Shown: positions 26,995 through 36,146, counted from the stretch's first letter. The stretch is 64,000 bases of DNA from Ensifer adhaerens (GCF_002007205.1 NZ_LAZS01000006.1:124001-188000), one strand, 5' to 3'. Notes: generated from the sequence alone by a model not told the origin. Numbers and translations: made by a program.

Positions 26995-27831
26995 TCAGAG
27001 CTTGCTGTCGATGAGGGCCGACATAACGTCAACCGACATGTCCCCCGAATAGTGCTCGCCATTGACAAAGAAGGTCGGCGTCGACTGCACACCGAATTCC
27101 TTGGCGCCCCGTTGCATAACAGAGTTCACATCATCCAGAAGTTTTTGGTTCGTCAAGCAGGCCTCGAAGCTCTCCTGTGTAAAACCGGCGAGTTTGGACA
27201 TTTGCAGCAGAGCATCGCGGCCATTCTGGGCGGCAGCCCACTGCTGCTGCTGCTTGAACAACATCGAGATCATCGGGAAATACTGGCCTTCCGGAGCGCA
27301 GCGCGCCAGCATGAAGGCAGCCGCCGCACGCGGATCGAACGGGAATTCGCGCAGCACGAAGCGAACCTTGCCGCTATCGACATACTTCGTCTTGATCGCT
27401 TCGAAGGTGTTGTTGTGGAAGGCCGCGCAATGCGGGCAGGTCATCGACATGTATTCGACGATCGTCACCGGCGCGTTGGCGTCGCCGATCGCCATCTCCG
27501 GCAGCGCGCCCGGCTCCATCAGCTTGGCGACGTCGACGGAGCCTTCCGATGAGGGAAGCTCGACCTTGACGGGGGCGGCCGTCGTCTGAGCGACTTCGGT
27601 GCCGGCGGCCGGCTTGGCCTCGGTGGTTGCCGGCGTCGCGGTCGTCGATGCGGTGGTGGTCGCGTCCGTTGCCGGCTTGGTTTCAGCCTTGGTGGCTTCG
27701 GTCGTCGCGGCCGGGGCGGTCGATGCCGTTTCCTTCTTTTCGTCGCTGCAGGCAGCGAGCACCAGGGCGACGGTTGCGATGGCGGCACCGCTGAGCAGGC
27801 GTTTGGTAAGGTTCATTGCGGAAGCGGACAT
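26995..27831 (-). CDS. DsbA-family thiol-disulfide oxidoreductase, lipoprotein
   Basis: A 278-residue exported thioredoxin-fold oxidoreductase. The signal ends in the lipobox LAAC, so it is probably membrane-anchored. An unusually long Ala/Thr/Lys-rich linker (about residues 30-90) follows, then the DsbA domain (about 95-278) with active site CPHC near 131 in MSMTCPHCAAFH and the cis-Pro region QSTPTFFVNG. It should oxidise or isomerise cysteines in periplasmic proteins. ATGs at 27831 and 27816 are both possible; I use the longer. Two further Cys in the domain (ARCAPEG, EACLTNQ) may form a structural disulfide. Confidence 0.88.
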   Translation of the reverse strand: MSASAMNLTKRLLSGAAIATVALVLAACSDEKKETASTAPAATTEATKAETKPATDATTTASTTATPATTEAKPAAGTEVAQTTAAPVKVELPSSEGSVDVAKLMEPGALPEMAIGDANAPVTIVEYMSMTCPHCAAFHNNTFEAIKTKYVDSGKVRFVLREFPFDPRAAAAFMLARCAPEGQYFPMISMLFKQQQQWAAAQNGRDALLQMSKLAGFTQESFEACLTNQKLLDDVNSVMQRGAKEFGVQSTPTFFVNGEHYSGDMSVDVMSALIDSKL

Positions 27832-28050
27832 GATTTGACCCGTGTTCGGAGGGAATTGCAGTGCGGATTCGATATCTTGCCGCGCGCAGGGCGGCAAGTG
27901 GCGCGGCGTCAACAGAATTCAAAGAATTGTGACCGACCGATGGCTGCGCTGAAGTGCGTCGCGACCTTTCCGATTCGCTGCTTGCGCTTTAGGCCTCTGG
28001 TTTTCGCGTATGATGTCTCAAAGCCACCGCACACTTTTGCGCGACATGCT

Positions 28051-28557
28051 TTAGCGGCGGCGTGGATTGAGGACAGCCGTGCCCAGCCGACGCAGGGCCG
28101 CCTTCAGCTCCTCGCTTTCGATGCCTTCGACCATCGTCTCCAGCCGCCGCGCGGGCTCGCCCGAAAGCGGCTTCGGCTTGCCCCGGTGTTTCGGCTGCTG
28201 CGAGACGGGCTTTTGAACGATGCGCAGCTGTCCGATCGCATAGAAGCCGAAGAAGCCGTTGATGCGCTGGATCAATTCGCCCTGGGCATGGGTCAAAAAC
28301 AGAGCGCGCGCGCCCTCGCAGGCGACAGTCAGGACGCCCGGCTGGTGCCCACCCTCGCCCATGATCTCGGAGGCCCGGCGCGGCCAGGCGATCTTTTCGG
28401 GCCGCGTGCAATCGGCAAAGTCCTCGCCGGCGATTTCGTCCCAGGAGCCGAGCAGCATGGTGTTGATGCCCGCCCGCTTGGCGAGCACCGGATCGATCAG
28501 GCCGTTCGCGACTTCGCTGATCTGGACGACGCCCTTCCGGGTCTTCTGCTCGCTCAC
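28051..28557 (-). CDS. DUF721 (DciA-like) protein
   Basis: A 168-residue protein with a DUF721 domain (ISEVANGLIDPVLAKRAGINTMLLGSWDEIAGEDFADCTRPEKI, then LTVACEGARALFLTHAQGELIQRINGFFG). DUF721 includes DciA, the DnaB helicase loader/operator of many bacteria, so a role in replication is plausible but unproven here. A basic Pro-rich C-terminal region follows. There is no in-frame ATG; a TTG at 28617 extends the frame without a ribosome site, so I take GTG at 28557. It is divergent from mutY. Confidence 0.75.
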   Translation of the reverse strand: MSEQKTRKGVVQISEVANGLIDPVLAKRAGINTMLLGSWDEIAGEDFADCTRPEKIAWPRRASEIMGEGGHQPGVLTVACEGARALFLTHAQGELIQRINGFFGFYAIGQLRIVQKPVSQQPKHRGKPKPLSGEPARRLETMVEGIESEELKAALRRLGTAVLNPRRR

Positions 28558-28649
28558 GTATGGACTTTCTGTAGGCAATGTCGATTGAGCCTTGATGCCG
28601 CGGCTCCGCTCCGCCAAGTATAGGCCGGAAACGGAACTCCCGGCAAATC

Positions 28650-29738
28650 ATGCACGATACGATACCGGCGGCGGACGCCGCGCCCCTGCTTTTGGAATGG
28701 TACGACAGGCACCATCGCGACCTGCCCTGGCGAGTTTCGCCGCCCATGGCGCGCCGAGGCATCGTCGCCGATCCCTACCATGTCTGGCTTTCCGAAGTGA
28801 TGCTGCAGCAGACGACGGTGCAGGCGGTAAAGGCCTATTTCGAAAAATTCCTGTCGCTGTGGCCGACCGTCGAGGACCTTGCACGCGCCGACAACGAAGA
28901 CGTAATGAAGGCCTGGGCGGGGCTCGGCTACTATGCCCGCGCCCGCAACCTGAAGAAATGCGCCGAGGCCGTCGCGAAGGATCATGGCGGCCGCTTCCCG
29001 GACACGGAGGACGGCCTGAAGTCCCTTCCCGGCATTGGCGACTATACCGCTGCCGCGATCGCGGCGATCGCCTTCAACCGCAGGAGCGCCGTGCTCGACG
29101 GCAATGTCGAGCGGGTGATCTCGCGTCTCTATGCGATCGAAACGCCGCTGCCGGCGGCAAAGCCCGAGATGCGGGCCCGCGTCGCCACCCTCACCCCCGG
29201 CGACCGGCCGGGCGACTTCGCCCAAGCGATGATGGATCTCGGCGCGACGATCTGCACGCCGAAACGGCCCGCCTGCTCGCTCTGTCCCTTTCGCGCCCAC
29301 TGTCGCGCGCTTGTCGTCGCCGATCCGGAAACCTTTCCGCGCAAGGCACAGAAGAAGGGCAAGCCGCTTCGGCGCGGCGCGGCCTTTGTCGCGATCGACG
29401 CCGACAATGCCGTCTATCTGCGCAAGCGGGCCGAGACGGGCCTGCTTGGCGGCATGACCGAAGTGCCCGGCACCGACTGGACGTCGCGGCAGGATGGCGA
29501 CACCTCGCTTGCCTCGCAGCCCTTTGCGGCAGCCTGGGAAGACTGCGGGACCATCACCCACGTCTTCACGCATTTCGAGTTGCGTCTCTCCGTCTATCGC
29601 GCCAATGTCGCGCGCGCCGGAACGCAGGCCAACGGCTGGTGGGAGCCGGTTCACTCGCTGAAGGCCCAGGCGCTGCCGACGGTGATGAAGAAGGCGATCG
29701 CCCAGGCGATCCCGCATGCCTTCAAGGCGGAACGCTAG
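28650..29738 (+). CDS. mutY: A/G-specific adenine DNA glycosylase
   Basis: A 362-residue base-excision repair enzyme removing A opposite 8-oxo-G. The N-terminal catalytic domain has VMLQQTTV, the helix-hairpin-helix LPGIGDYTAAAI near residue 124 and the catalytic Asp in VLDGNVERV. The [4Fe-4S] cluster is C-x6-C-x2-C-x5-C starting near residue 203 (CTPKRPACSLCPFRAHC). A C-terminal NUDIX-like domain reads 8-oxo-G (GLLGGMTEVPG, THVFTHFEL). Downstream HAD gene follows at 57 bp, possibly in one transcript. Confidence 0.96.
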   Translation: MHDTIPAADAAPLLLEWYDRHHRDLPWRVSPPMARRGIVADPYHVWLSEVMLQQTTVQAVKAYFEKFLSLWPTVEDLARADNEDVMKAWAGLGYYARARNLKKCAEAVAKDHGGRFPDTEDGLKSLPGIGDYTAAAIAAIAFNRRSAVLDGNVERVISRLYAIETPLPAAKPEMRARVATLTPGDRPGDFAQAMMDLGATICTPKRPACSLCPFRAHCRALVVADPETFPRKAQKKGKPLRRGAAFVAIDADNAVYLRKRAETGLLGGMTEVPGTDWTSRQDGDTSLASQPFAAAWEDCGTITHVFTHFELRLSVYRANVARAGTQANGWWEPVHSLKAQALPTVMKKAIAQAIPHAFKAER

Positions 29739-29795
29739 CGCGGTACGGGCCCACCCGTCCCGCCCACTCCGAAAATTCAAGCAGGGAATTCGTTC

Positions 29796-30413
29796 ATGAG
29801 CAGCATCGAAATCCGTCACATCGTCTTCGACATCGGCAAGGTGCTGATCCACTACGATCCCAACCTGCCCTATAGCCGCATCATACCGGACGAGGCCGAG
29901 CGCGAGTGGTTCTTTGCCAATGTCTGCACCCACGACTGGAACATCGAGCAGGACCGCGGCCGTTCCTGGGAAGAAGCCGAAGCGCTGCTGATCAAGGACT
30001 TCCCCGAGCGCGAAGAACAGATCCGAGCCTTCCGCAAATATTGGCAGGAGATGGTGCCGCACGCCTATGTCGAGACTGTCTCGCTGCTGGAGCGACTGAT
30101 CGCCGAAGGGCGTGACGTGACGATGCTGACCAACTTCGCCTCCGATACGTTCCGCGAGGCCCAGGTCCTTTATCCCTTCCTGACATTGCCGCGCGGCGTC
30201 ACCGTTTCGGGCGACGTCAAGCTGATCAAGCCCGATATCGCGATCTATGAGACGCACACGCGGACATTCGACCTCGACCCGTCGGCGACCCTCTTCATCG
30301 ACGACAGCGTTGCCAACGTTGAAGCCGCCCGGCTTGCCGGCTGGCATGCGATCCACTTCGTCGATCCGGAGAAGCTGAAGGTCGACCTGGCAGCCTACGG
30401 CATCCATCCGTAG
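29796..30413 (+). CDS. HAD-family phosphatase, YihX-like
   Basis: A 205-residue haloacid-dehalogenase superfamily protein of subfamily IA. Motif I is IVFDIGKVL, with the nucleophilic Asp and a Gly where a second Asp is usual, as in E. coli YihX. Motif II is MLTNFAS, the Lys of motif III is in LIKPDIAIYE, and motif IV is LFIDDSVANV. YihX is an alpha-glucose-1-phosphate phosphatase; whether that substrate applies here is unknown. It follows mutY closely. Confidence 0.85.
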   Translation: MSSIEIRHIVFDIGKVLIHYDPNLPYSRIIPDEAEREWFFANVCTHDWNIEQDRGRSWEEAEALLIKDFPEREEQIRAFRKYWQEMVPHAYVETVSLLERLIAEGRDVTMLTNFASDTFREAQVLYPFLTLPRGVTVSGDVKLIKPDIAIYETHTRTFDLDPSATLFIDDSVANVEAARLAGWHAIHFVDPEKLKVDLAAYGIHP

Positions 30414-30481
30414 CCGGAATTGCTGACGCACGATGGTTGCTGTTCGTGACGGCCCGATTCCGCCACGAATCATCGTCACTA

Positions 30482-30505
30482 CCTGTGATTGCTTAATCGC
30501 AGGAG
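30482..30505 (+). promoter_or_regulatory. Leader hairpin overlapping the Shine-Dalgarno site
   Basis: CCTGTGATT (30482-30490) pairs with AATCGCAGG (30495-30503) across a GCTT loop, with one G-U pair. The AGGAG ribosome site (30501-30505) begins inside the 3' arm, seven bases before the ATG at 30512. The arrangement could control translation. Confidence 0.45.
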
Positions 30506-30511
30506 TAATAT

Positions 30512-31450
30512 ATGAATAGTTTAGAATTTTCCGTAGTTCGTGATGGCACCGCCAAGGATGCACTCATCGACGAACTCTACGCGACGACCGAGGCCAGCTT
30601 TCGCGACGTGACCTCCCCGGAAGAGTTTGGAGAACAGTTTTCAGATACCCGTTTCGTCGTCGCCAGACGCGATGCCAAACTGGCGGGCTGGCTCAGCCTT
30701 CGGCCACCGACTGAAGGCGGCGACAAGAGAGCAGCCGATCCAGGTTGGCTGGCCATGCCGCCGCACGACCTGCACGACGCCGAAGTTCTGGCGCAGCTCC
30801 TTCGGCTTGCAGCCACGGAGGTCGGTCCAGAGGGCATTATCTGGCACTCCCGAACAACCGCCTTCAACCAGCAGGTCGTCGAGATGACCGGCGCGGTCGC
30901 GCTTCGGGACCTGTTCAGGACCTGGCAGGCGCCGCGCGAGCGCTGGCCGGCCGCAATCGCAAAACCAACGGATGGTGCCGTCGTTCACGCGGTCCATACG
31001 CCCCTTCCAGAAGATCTCCTCGCAAAGTTCTTGGACTTCCTCACCCGTGCGGGGATATCGAACTGCAGTGGAGAGACCTGCACCACGGCCTGGGACGCGG
31101 ACGCCGTCGCCCAACGCTTCGCTGACTGGGATGAGGGCGGGCTGCTCATGCAGGTGCTGGAACATCGGCACCTCGTCGTCGCCGAGGCCTATGCCTTCGT
31201 CTGGAGCGACGAGATGATGATCAACATCACCGAGCACCAGGCCCCCGCTTCCGGGCTGGTTGCCCTGGTTGCCGCCCTGCTTCAGCGCTTTCCTAGCGCT
31301 CATCCCGAGATTGGTATCGCCACAGTCGAGTTGCAGGAAGACGAAAGAAAGCATCTCGAGCCTGTACTCGCCAGCTGCGGCTTTGAAGACAAAGGCCCGC
31401 GCACGCTCTTCCAGTTGCGGTCAGGAAACGAGGCATCAGGCAGCAACTGA
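30512..31450 (+). CDS. Hypothetical protein, possibly two GNAT-like halves
   Basis: A 312-residue soluble protein without signal peptide. The first half includes FVVARRDAKLAGWLSLRPP and DAEVLAQLLRLAATEVGP; the second includes LVVAEAYAFVWSDEMM, followed by a helix and PVLASCGFEDKGPRTLFQL. Both resemble the strand-then-helix ending of GNAT acetyltransferases, but no acetyl-CoA P-loop (R/QxxGxG/A) is visible, so an inactive or divergent fold is possible. AGGAG precedes the ATG. The first 40 bases are AT-rich. It ends at a strong terminator facing ccrM. Confidence 0.6.
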   Translation: MNSLEFSVVRDGTAKDALIDELYATTEASFRDVTSPEEFGEQFSDTRFVVARRDAKLAGWLSLRPPTEGGDKRAADPGWLAMPPHDLHDAEVLAQLLRLAATEVGPEGIIWHSRTTAFNQQVVEMTGAVALRDLFRTWQAPRERWPAAIAKPTDGAVVHAVHTPLPEDLLAKFLDFLTRAGISNCSGETCTTAWDADAVAQRFADWDEGGLLMQVLEHRHLVVAEAYAFVWSDEMMINITEHQAPASGLVALVAALLQRFPSAHPEIGIATVELQEDERKHLEPVLASCGFEDKGPRTLFQLRSGNEASGSN

Positions 31451-31460
31451 GGCGAAATAC

Positions 31461-31499
31461 AAACGCCCGGAATCCCCTTTTTTAGGATTCCGGGCGTTT
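31461..31499. terminator. Strong hairpin between the 312-aa gene and ccrM
   Basis: A 15-bp perfect stem (31461-31475 with 31485-31499) around a T-rich 9-nt loop lies 11 bp after the stop of the gene at 30512. Only short T-runs follow on either strand. Each arm contains one GANTC site (31470-31474 and 31486-31490). Confidence 0.75.
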
Positions 31500-31574
31500 A
31501 AAGCTCTCCTTCCGGGACTGAAGGTACAAAAACCGGTCGGAGCGCTTTTCGAAGGATCAGGCGGAACTGGTTGA

Positions 31575-32738
<1,164 letters not shown>

Positions 32739-32749
32739 CTATGGAGCTT

Positions 32750-32775
32750 ATGGTTACCGAAGATGGTTACCAAAG
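32750..32775. repeat. Tandem 13-bp direct repeat upstream of ccrM
   Basis: ATGGTTACCGAAG (32750-32762) is directly followed by ATGGTTACCAAAG (32763-32775), 45-70 bp upstream of the ccrM start. On the ccrM strand each unit contains TAACCAT, which matches part of a CtrA half-site, but the 13-bp period differs from the usual 11. It may be a regulator site. Confidence 0.55.
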
Positions 32776-32896
32776 CCTGAAGGCCGTTCCGAAAAAGTGC
32801 GTAGTCACGCTATGTTAGAGAGGTCTTCTGGAATGGACGGGAAAACGGCACGCGGCGTCGCGACCGTTTCGCGCTCCGTCTTGCGGACATCGAATT

Positions 32897-33247
32897 TCAC
32901 GCAGCGTCGTGAACGGCGCGGCTGTCGGCCGGCGCTTCCTGGCGCTCGTTCATCCCGTAATCGCGGACGACCGAAGCGATACGCAGGCGATAGTCCGCAA
33001 AGACGCCGTGGCGCCCGGCATCCTGGGCGGCACGATGTTCGGCGCCGTTGCGCCAGGCCCTCACCGCCTCCTCGTCGCGCCAGAAGGACAGGGACAGCAC
33101 CTTGTCGGGATTGGTCAGACTCTGGAACCGCTCGATCGAGATGAAACCATCGATGTCGTCAAGCAGCGGGCGCAGGTCGGCGGCGATGCCGAGATAGGCG
33201 TCCCGTCGGCCCTCAGCCGGCAGGACTTCGAAAATGACGGCAATCAT
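32897..33247 (-). CDS. Antibiotic biosynthesis monooxygenase (ABM) domain protein
   Basis: A 116-residue ferredoxin-like ABM-family protein (MIAVIFEVLPAEGRRDAYLG, then IDGFISIERFQSL, SLSFWRDEEAVRAWRN and HRAAQDAGR). ABM proteins are small oxygenases or heme/quinol-handling enzymes, often dimeric. It starts 3 bp after the NIPSNAP gene, so both form one operon divergent from the ArsR regulator. Substrate unknown. Confidence 0.85.
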   Translation of the reverse strand: MIAVIFEVLPAEGRRDAYLGIAADLRPLLDDIDGFISIERFQSLTNPDKVLSLSFWRDEEAVRAWRNGAEHRAAQDAGRHGVFADYRLRIASVVRDYGMNERQEAPADSRAVHDAA

Positions 33248-33250
33248 GGT

Positions 33251-33571
33251 TCACTTTCCTCCGTGAGGCGACGAGACGTTCTTCAGGAAGATCCGGTCCT
33301 CCTTCAGGATAAACCGTTCGCGGCGGGAAAAGGCATAATTCTCCCGACCGAGCGGATCGGCGGAAAGCCTTGCGCGATAGGCCTCGTAGGCCGCAAGGTT
33401 CTCGATGTTGTAGACACCGTAGGCCGTCGTCGCCGAACCCTCATGCGGACCGAAATAGCCGATAAGATCGGCGCCGCAGCGCGGGATGACCTCGCCCCAG
33501 TTGCGCGAATAGGTGGCGAACTCGTCTTTCTTGAAGGGGTCGATTTTGTAGCGGATGAAGCAGGTGATCAT
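33251..33571 (-). CDS. NIPSNAP family protein
   Basis: A 106-residue protein with the NIPSNAP fold, also ferredoxin-like: ITCFIRYKIDPFKKDEFATY, IPRCGADLIGYFGPHEG, YGVYNIENLAAYEAYRARL and a C-terminal RRERFILKED. The family is of unknown biochemical role, sometimes linked to transport or signalling. It is the first gene of the pair with the ABM protein and is transcribed away from the ArsR gene, which probably controls it. Confidence 0.85.
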   Translation of the reverse strand: MITCFIRYKIDPFKKDEFATYSRNWGEVIPRCGADLIGYFGPHEGSATTAYGVYNIENLAAYEAYRARLSADPLGRENYAFSRRERFILKEDRIFLKNVSSPHGGK

Positions 33572-33647
33572 CGTCGTCTCCAGGTCTTTTAGGGCCTTTC
33601 GCCCGGTCTTCGATGGAGTGACTATGCCCGCTTGTCTGTCGGGGATG

Positions 33648-33665
33648 CTTCGATTACCATCGAAG
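33648..33665. promoter_or_regulatory. Palindromic operator candidate of the ArsR regulator
   Basis: CTTCGAT (33648-33654) and ATCGAAG (33659-33665) form a perfect palindrome with a 4-bp spacer, ending one base before the ArsR ATG. A further CTTCGAT half-site is at 33608-33614. The position between divergent genes fits autorepression and control of the NIPSNAP-ABM operon. Confidence 0.6.
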
Positions 33666-33666
33666 T

Positions 33667-34347
33667 ATGAAAGAAGGTCCTGACATCGCTCTCATCGGTT
33701 CGCTGATCGGCGATCCCGCCCGCGCCAACATGCTGACCGCGCTGATGGGCGGCCGCGCCCTGACCGCAACCGAGCTTGCGACCCATGCCGGCATCACGCT
33801 GCAGACTGCCAGCTCCCACCTCTCCAAGCTCGAAGCCGGGGGCTTGCTCAGCCAGCGCAAGCAGGGCCGGCACCGCTACTACCAGCTCGCCGAAGACGAA
33901 GTCGGCCTGATGCTCGAGAACCTGATGGGCTTTGCCGCAAGCCGCGGCATGAACCGGCACCGGCCGGGGCCGAAGGATCCGGCGCTCCGCAAGGCGCGCG
34001 TCTGCTACAATCATCTCGCCGGCGACTATGGCGTGCGCATGTATGACAGCCTGATTGCCGAAAAGCAGATCGAGATCAACGGCGACGACCTGGCGCTGAC
34101 GCCGGCCGGCCAGAGCCGGATCGAGGCGCTCGGCATCGACTATTCAGCCTTAACGAAGTCCCGACGCCCGATCTGCCGCACCTGTCTCGACTGGAGCGAG
34201 CGCCGCTCGCATCTGGCCGGCTCGCTCGGGGAAGCGTTGCTGACGCTGTTCATCGACAAGGGCTGGGCGAAGCGAGAGGCCAACAGCCGCGCCATCCGCT
34301 TTACCGCAAACGGCGAGAAGGCTTTCTCCGAGCTGTTTCCGCAATAG
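33667..34347 (+). CDS. ArsR-family transcriptional regulator with C-terminal extension
   Basis: A 226-residue regulator. The N-terminal winged helix (about 8-85) has IGDPARANMLTALM, the recognition helix LQTASSHLSKLEAGGLL and the wing KQGRHRYYQL. The extra C-terminal domain (about 110-226, with KARVCYNHLAGDYGVRMYDSL and RPICRTCLDWSERRSHLAG) distinguishes it from short metal sensors. A CxxC pair sits in ICRTCLDW. Its ligand is unknown. The start codon directly follows the palindrome, so repressor binding and translation initiation signals overlap. Confidence 0.88.
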   Translation: MKEGPDIALIGSLIGDPARANMLTALMGGRALTATELATHAGITLQTASSHLSKLEAGGLLSQRKQGRHRYYQLAEDEVGLMLENLMGFAASRGMNRHRPGPKDPALRKARVCYNHLAGDYGVRMYDSLIAEKQIEINGDDLALTPAGQSRIEALGIDYSALTKSRRPICRTCLDWSERRSHLAGSLGEALLTLFIDKGWAKREANSRAIRFTANGEKAFSELFPQ

Positions 34348-34371
34348 GCGGTCGTCCGCGCGAGGCGGACC

Positions 34372-35040
34372 TTATCCGACGATCGAGAAGGCTTCGCGGG
34401 TTTCGCCGGCGGCGGTTCTCACCGGCGTCTTGCCGATCCAGCCGACATGGCGTTCGAGGATCTTGGCGGCCTCGTCTCCTCGGCCCTCCCGCAACGCGGC
34501 GAGGATGGCGCGGTGGTCGTGGTCCGTGCGCGCCTCCCAGCTGGTGCGCCAGGCCGAAAACAGGAAGCGTGCGCTTGCCGCATGCAGGTCGTCGATCGCC
34601 GCCAGCAGCCGCGGCATGCCGCAAGGCTCGAGGATCAGCCTGTGGAACGCGCGGTTCGCCGCCTCCCAGGAGCGCACGTCGCGCGAGGTGTCGGCGGCGG
34701 CCGTCGCCGCTTCGGCCCGGTCGAGGATCGCCGCTGTCAGATGCGGGATGGCATGGCGAAGCGCCAGAACCTCCAGCACGGCGCGCATTTCGGCGACCTC
34801 CCTCACCTCCTTCAAGTCGAAGGAGGCGACGCGAACGCCGCGGCGCGGTTCGCTGACGGCAAGGCCCTGGGCCTCCAGCCGTCGAAAGGCTTCGCGAACG
34901 GGAACGTGGCTCGCACCGAATTCCTCGGCGATATGATCCTGCCGCAAGCGCTCCCCGGGCATCAGCAAACCGGAGATGATCCGCTCGGCCAGGGCCTTGC
35001 TGATGCGACTTGCGAGCGTATCGTCCTGCTGCTTTTCCAT
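34372..35040 (-). CDS. GntR-family (FCD domain) transcriptional regulator
   Basis: A 222-residue FadR-type regulator. The N-terminal winged HTH is at about 10-75 (LRQDHIAEEFGASHVPVREAFRRLEAQGLA, then RRGVRV). The all-helical FCD ligand-binding domain is at about 85-210 (EMRAVLEVLALRHAI, then FHRLILEPCGMPRL). Such proteins respond to organic acids. It converges with the ArsR gene and is divergent from the HAD gene at 35221, a possible target. The 180-bp gap holds a TTGAGC/TATAAA promoter-like pair (35111-35137) for the HAD gene. Confidence 0.88.
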   Translation of the reverse strand: MEKQQDDTLASRISKALAERIISGLLMPGERLRQDHIAEEFGASHVPVREAFRRLEAQGLAVSEPRRGVRVASFDLKEVREVAEMRAVLEVLALRHAIPHLTAAILDRAEAATAAADTSRDVRSWEAANRAFHRLILEPCGMPRLLAAIDDLHAASARFLFSAWRTSWEARTDHDHRAILAALREGRGDEAAKILERHVGWIGKTPVRTAAGETREAFSIVG

Positions 35041-35220
35041 CGCCTACTGATAGAGCCGCGAAACAATGCTGTCGAGCAAGCGCACGGGCGGTTTCGATAA
35101 TTTCCAATGGTTGAGCTTTGGCGTGCCATCGTATAAAAGCTCTGCCGTACGAAAGCCCCGCGCCGCGCGAACATTCCTCCCCCCGCCTGCGGCGCCTCTC
35201 CTCCCAGGGAACTGTTCCAT

Positions 35221-35916
35221 ATGACCGGTATCGATCTCATCATTTTTGATTGCGACGGCGTTCTCGTCGATTCCGAAATCATCGCATCGGAAGTCGAAGC
35301 AGCACTGCTGACAGAAGCGGGTTACCCGATCAGCGTCGAGGAAATGGCGGAGCGTTTTGCCGGCATGACCTGGCACAACACGCTGCTACAAATCGAGAAG
35401 GAAGCGAGCATCCCGCTTTCGGCCCAGCTCATCAGCAAGGTCGACGTCATCCTCGACGAGCGCCTTTCCCGCGACGTCCAGATCATCGAGGGCGTCAAGC
35501 CGATGCTGGCGCAACTGACGCTGCCGCACTGCATCTGCTCCAACTCGACCTCGGCGCGGCTTGCCATGATGCTCGGCAAGGTCGGCATCAAGGACCATTT
35601 CGGCCGCCACATCTATTCTGCACGCGACCTCGGTCCCGATCGCGTCAAGCCGAAGCCGGACATCTTCCTGCATGGCGCCAAGCAGATGGGCGTAGCCCCG
35701 TCGCGCGTGCTGGTGATCGAGGATTCGGTGCACGGCATCCACGGCGCACGCGCAGCCGGCATGCGCGTCATCGGCTTCACCGGCGGTTCGCACACCCATC
35801 CCTCGCATGCCGACCAGCTGACCGAAGCCGGTGCGGAAACGGTGATTTCGCGCATGACGGCGCTGCCGGGCGTGATCGCAGCACTTTCCGAATGGTCGGA
35901 GTCGTTGACGGCCTGA
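35221..35916 (+). CDS. HAD-IA phosphatase, beta-phosphoglucomutase-like
   Basis: A 231-residue sugar-phosphate phosphatase-type HAD protein. Motif I is IIFDCDGVLVDSE (nucleophile Asp and acid Asp), the cap follows (about 20-80), motif II is CICSNSTSARL, motif III Lys in RVKPKPDIFLHGA, motif IV VIEDSVHGIHGARAAG. The KPKPDIFLHGAKQMG/EDSVHGI pattern is that of the YieH/6-phosphogluconate-phosphatase and pgmB-like group. Substrate unknown. It has its own promoter region opposite the GntR regulator. Confidence 0.85.
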   Translation: MTGIDLIIFDCDGVLVDSEIIASEVEAALLTEAGYPISVEEMAERFAGMTWHNTLLQIEKEASIPLSAQLISKVDVILDERLSRDVQIIEGVKPMLAQLTLPHCICSNSTSARLAMMLGKVGIKDHFGRHIYSARDLGPDRVKPKPDIFLHGAKQMGVAPSRVLVIEDSVHGIHGARAAGMRVIGFTGGSHTHPSHADQLTEAGAETVISRMTALPGVIAALSEWSESLTA

Positions 35917-36146
35917 GTGGCCGCAGGCGGCCGAGAACCGCCCCACCCCTTTCGCCCCGGCTTTCTCGGCCGGAGCGGGAAAGAAGCCTTCGGCCAGCAG
36001 GGCAGACGTCCAATTAGACGCCGCGGGACATGATGACACATTGCAGTGGCGTCACGTCCCCTGGAAAATCTTCCCGGTTTTCGAGAAGCCGCGCACGAGG
36101 GCCATACCAAGCAAGCCCCATCGGGGTATTTTTAGGAGGAAACACA

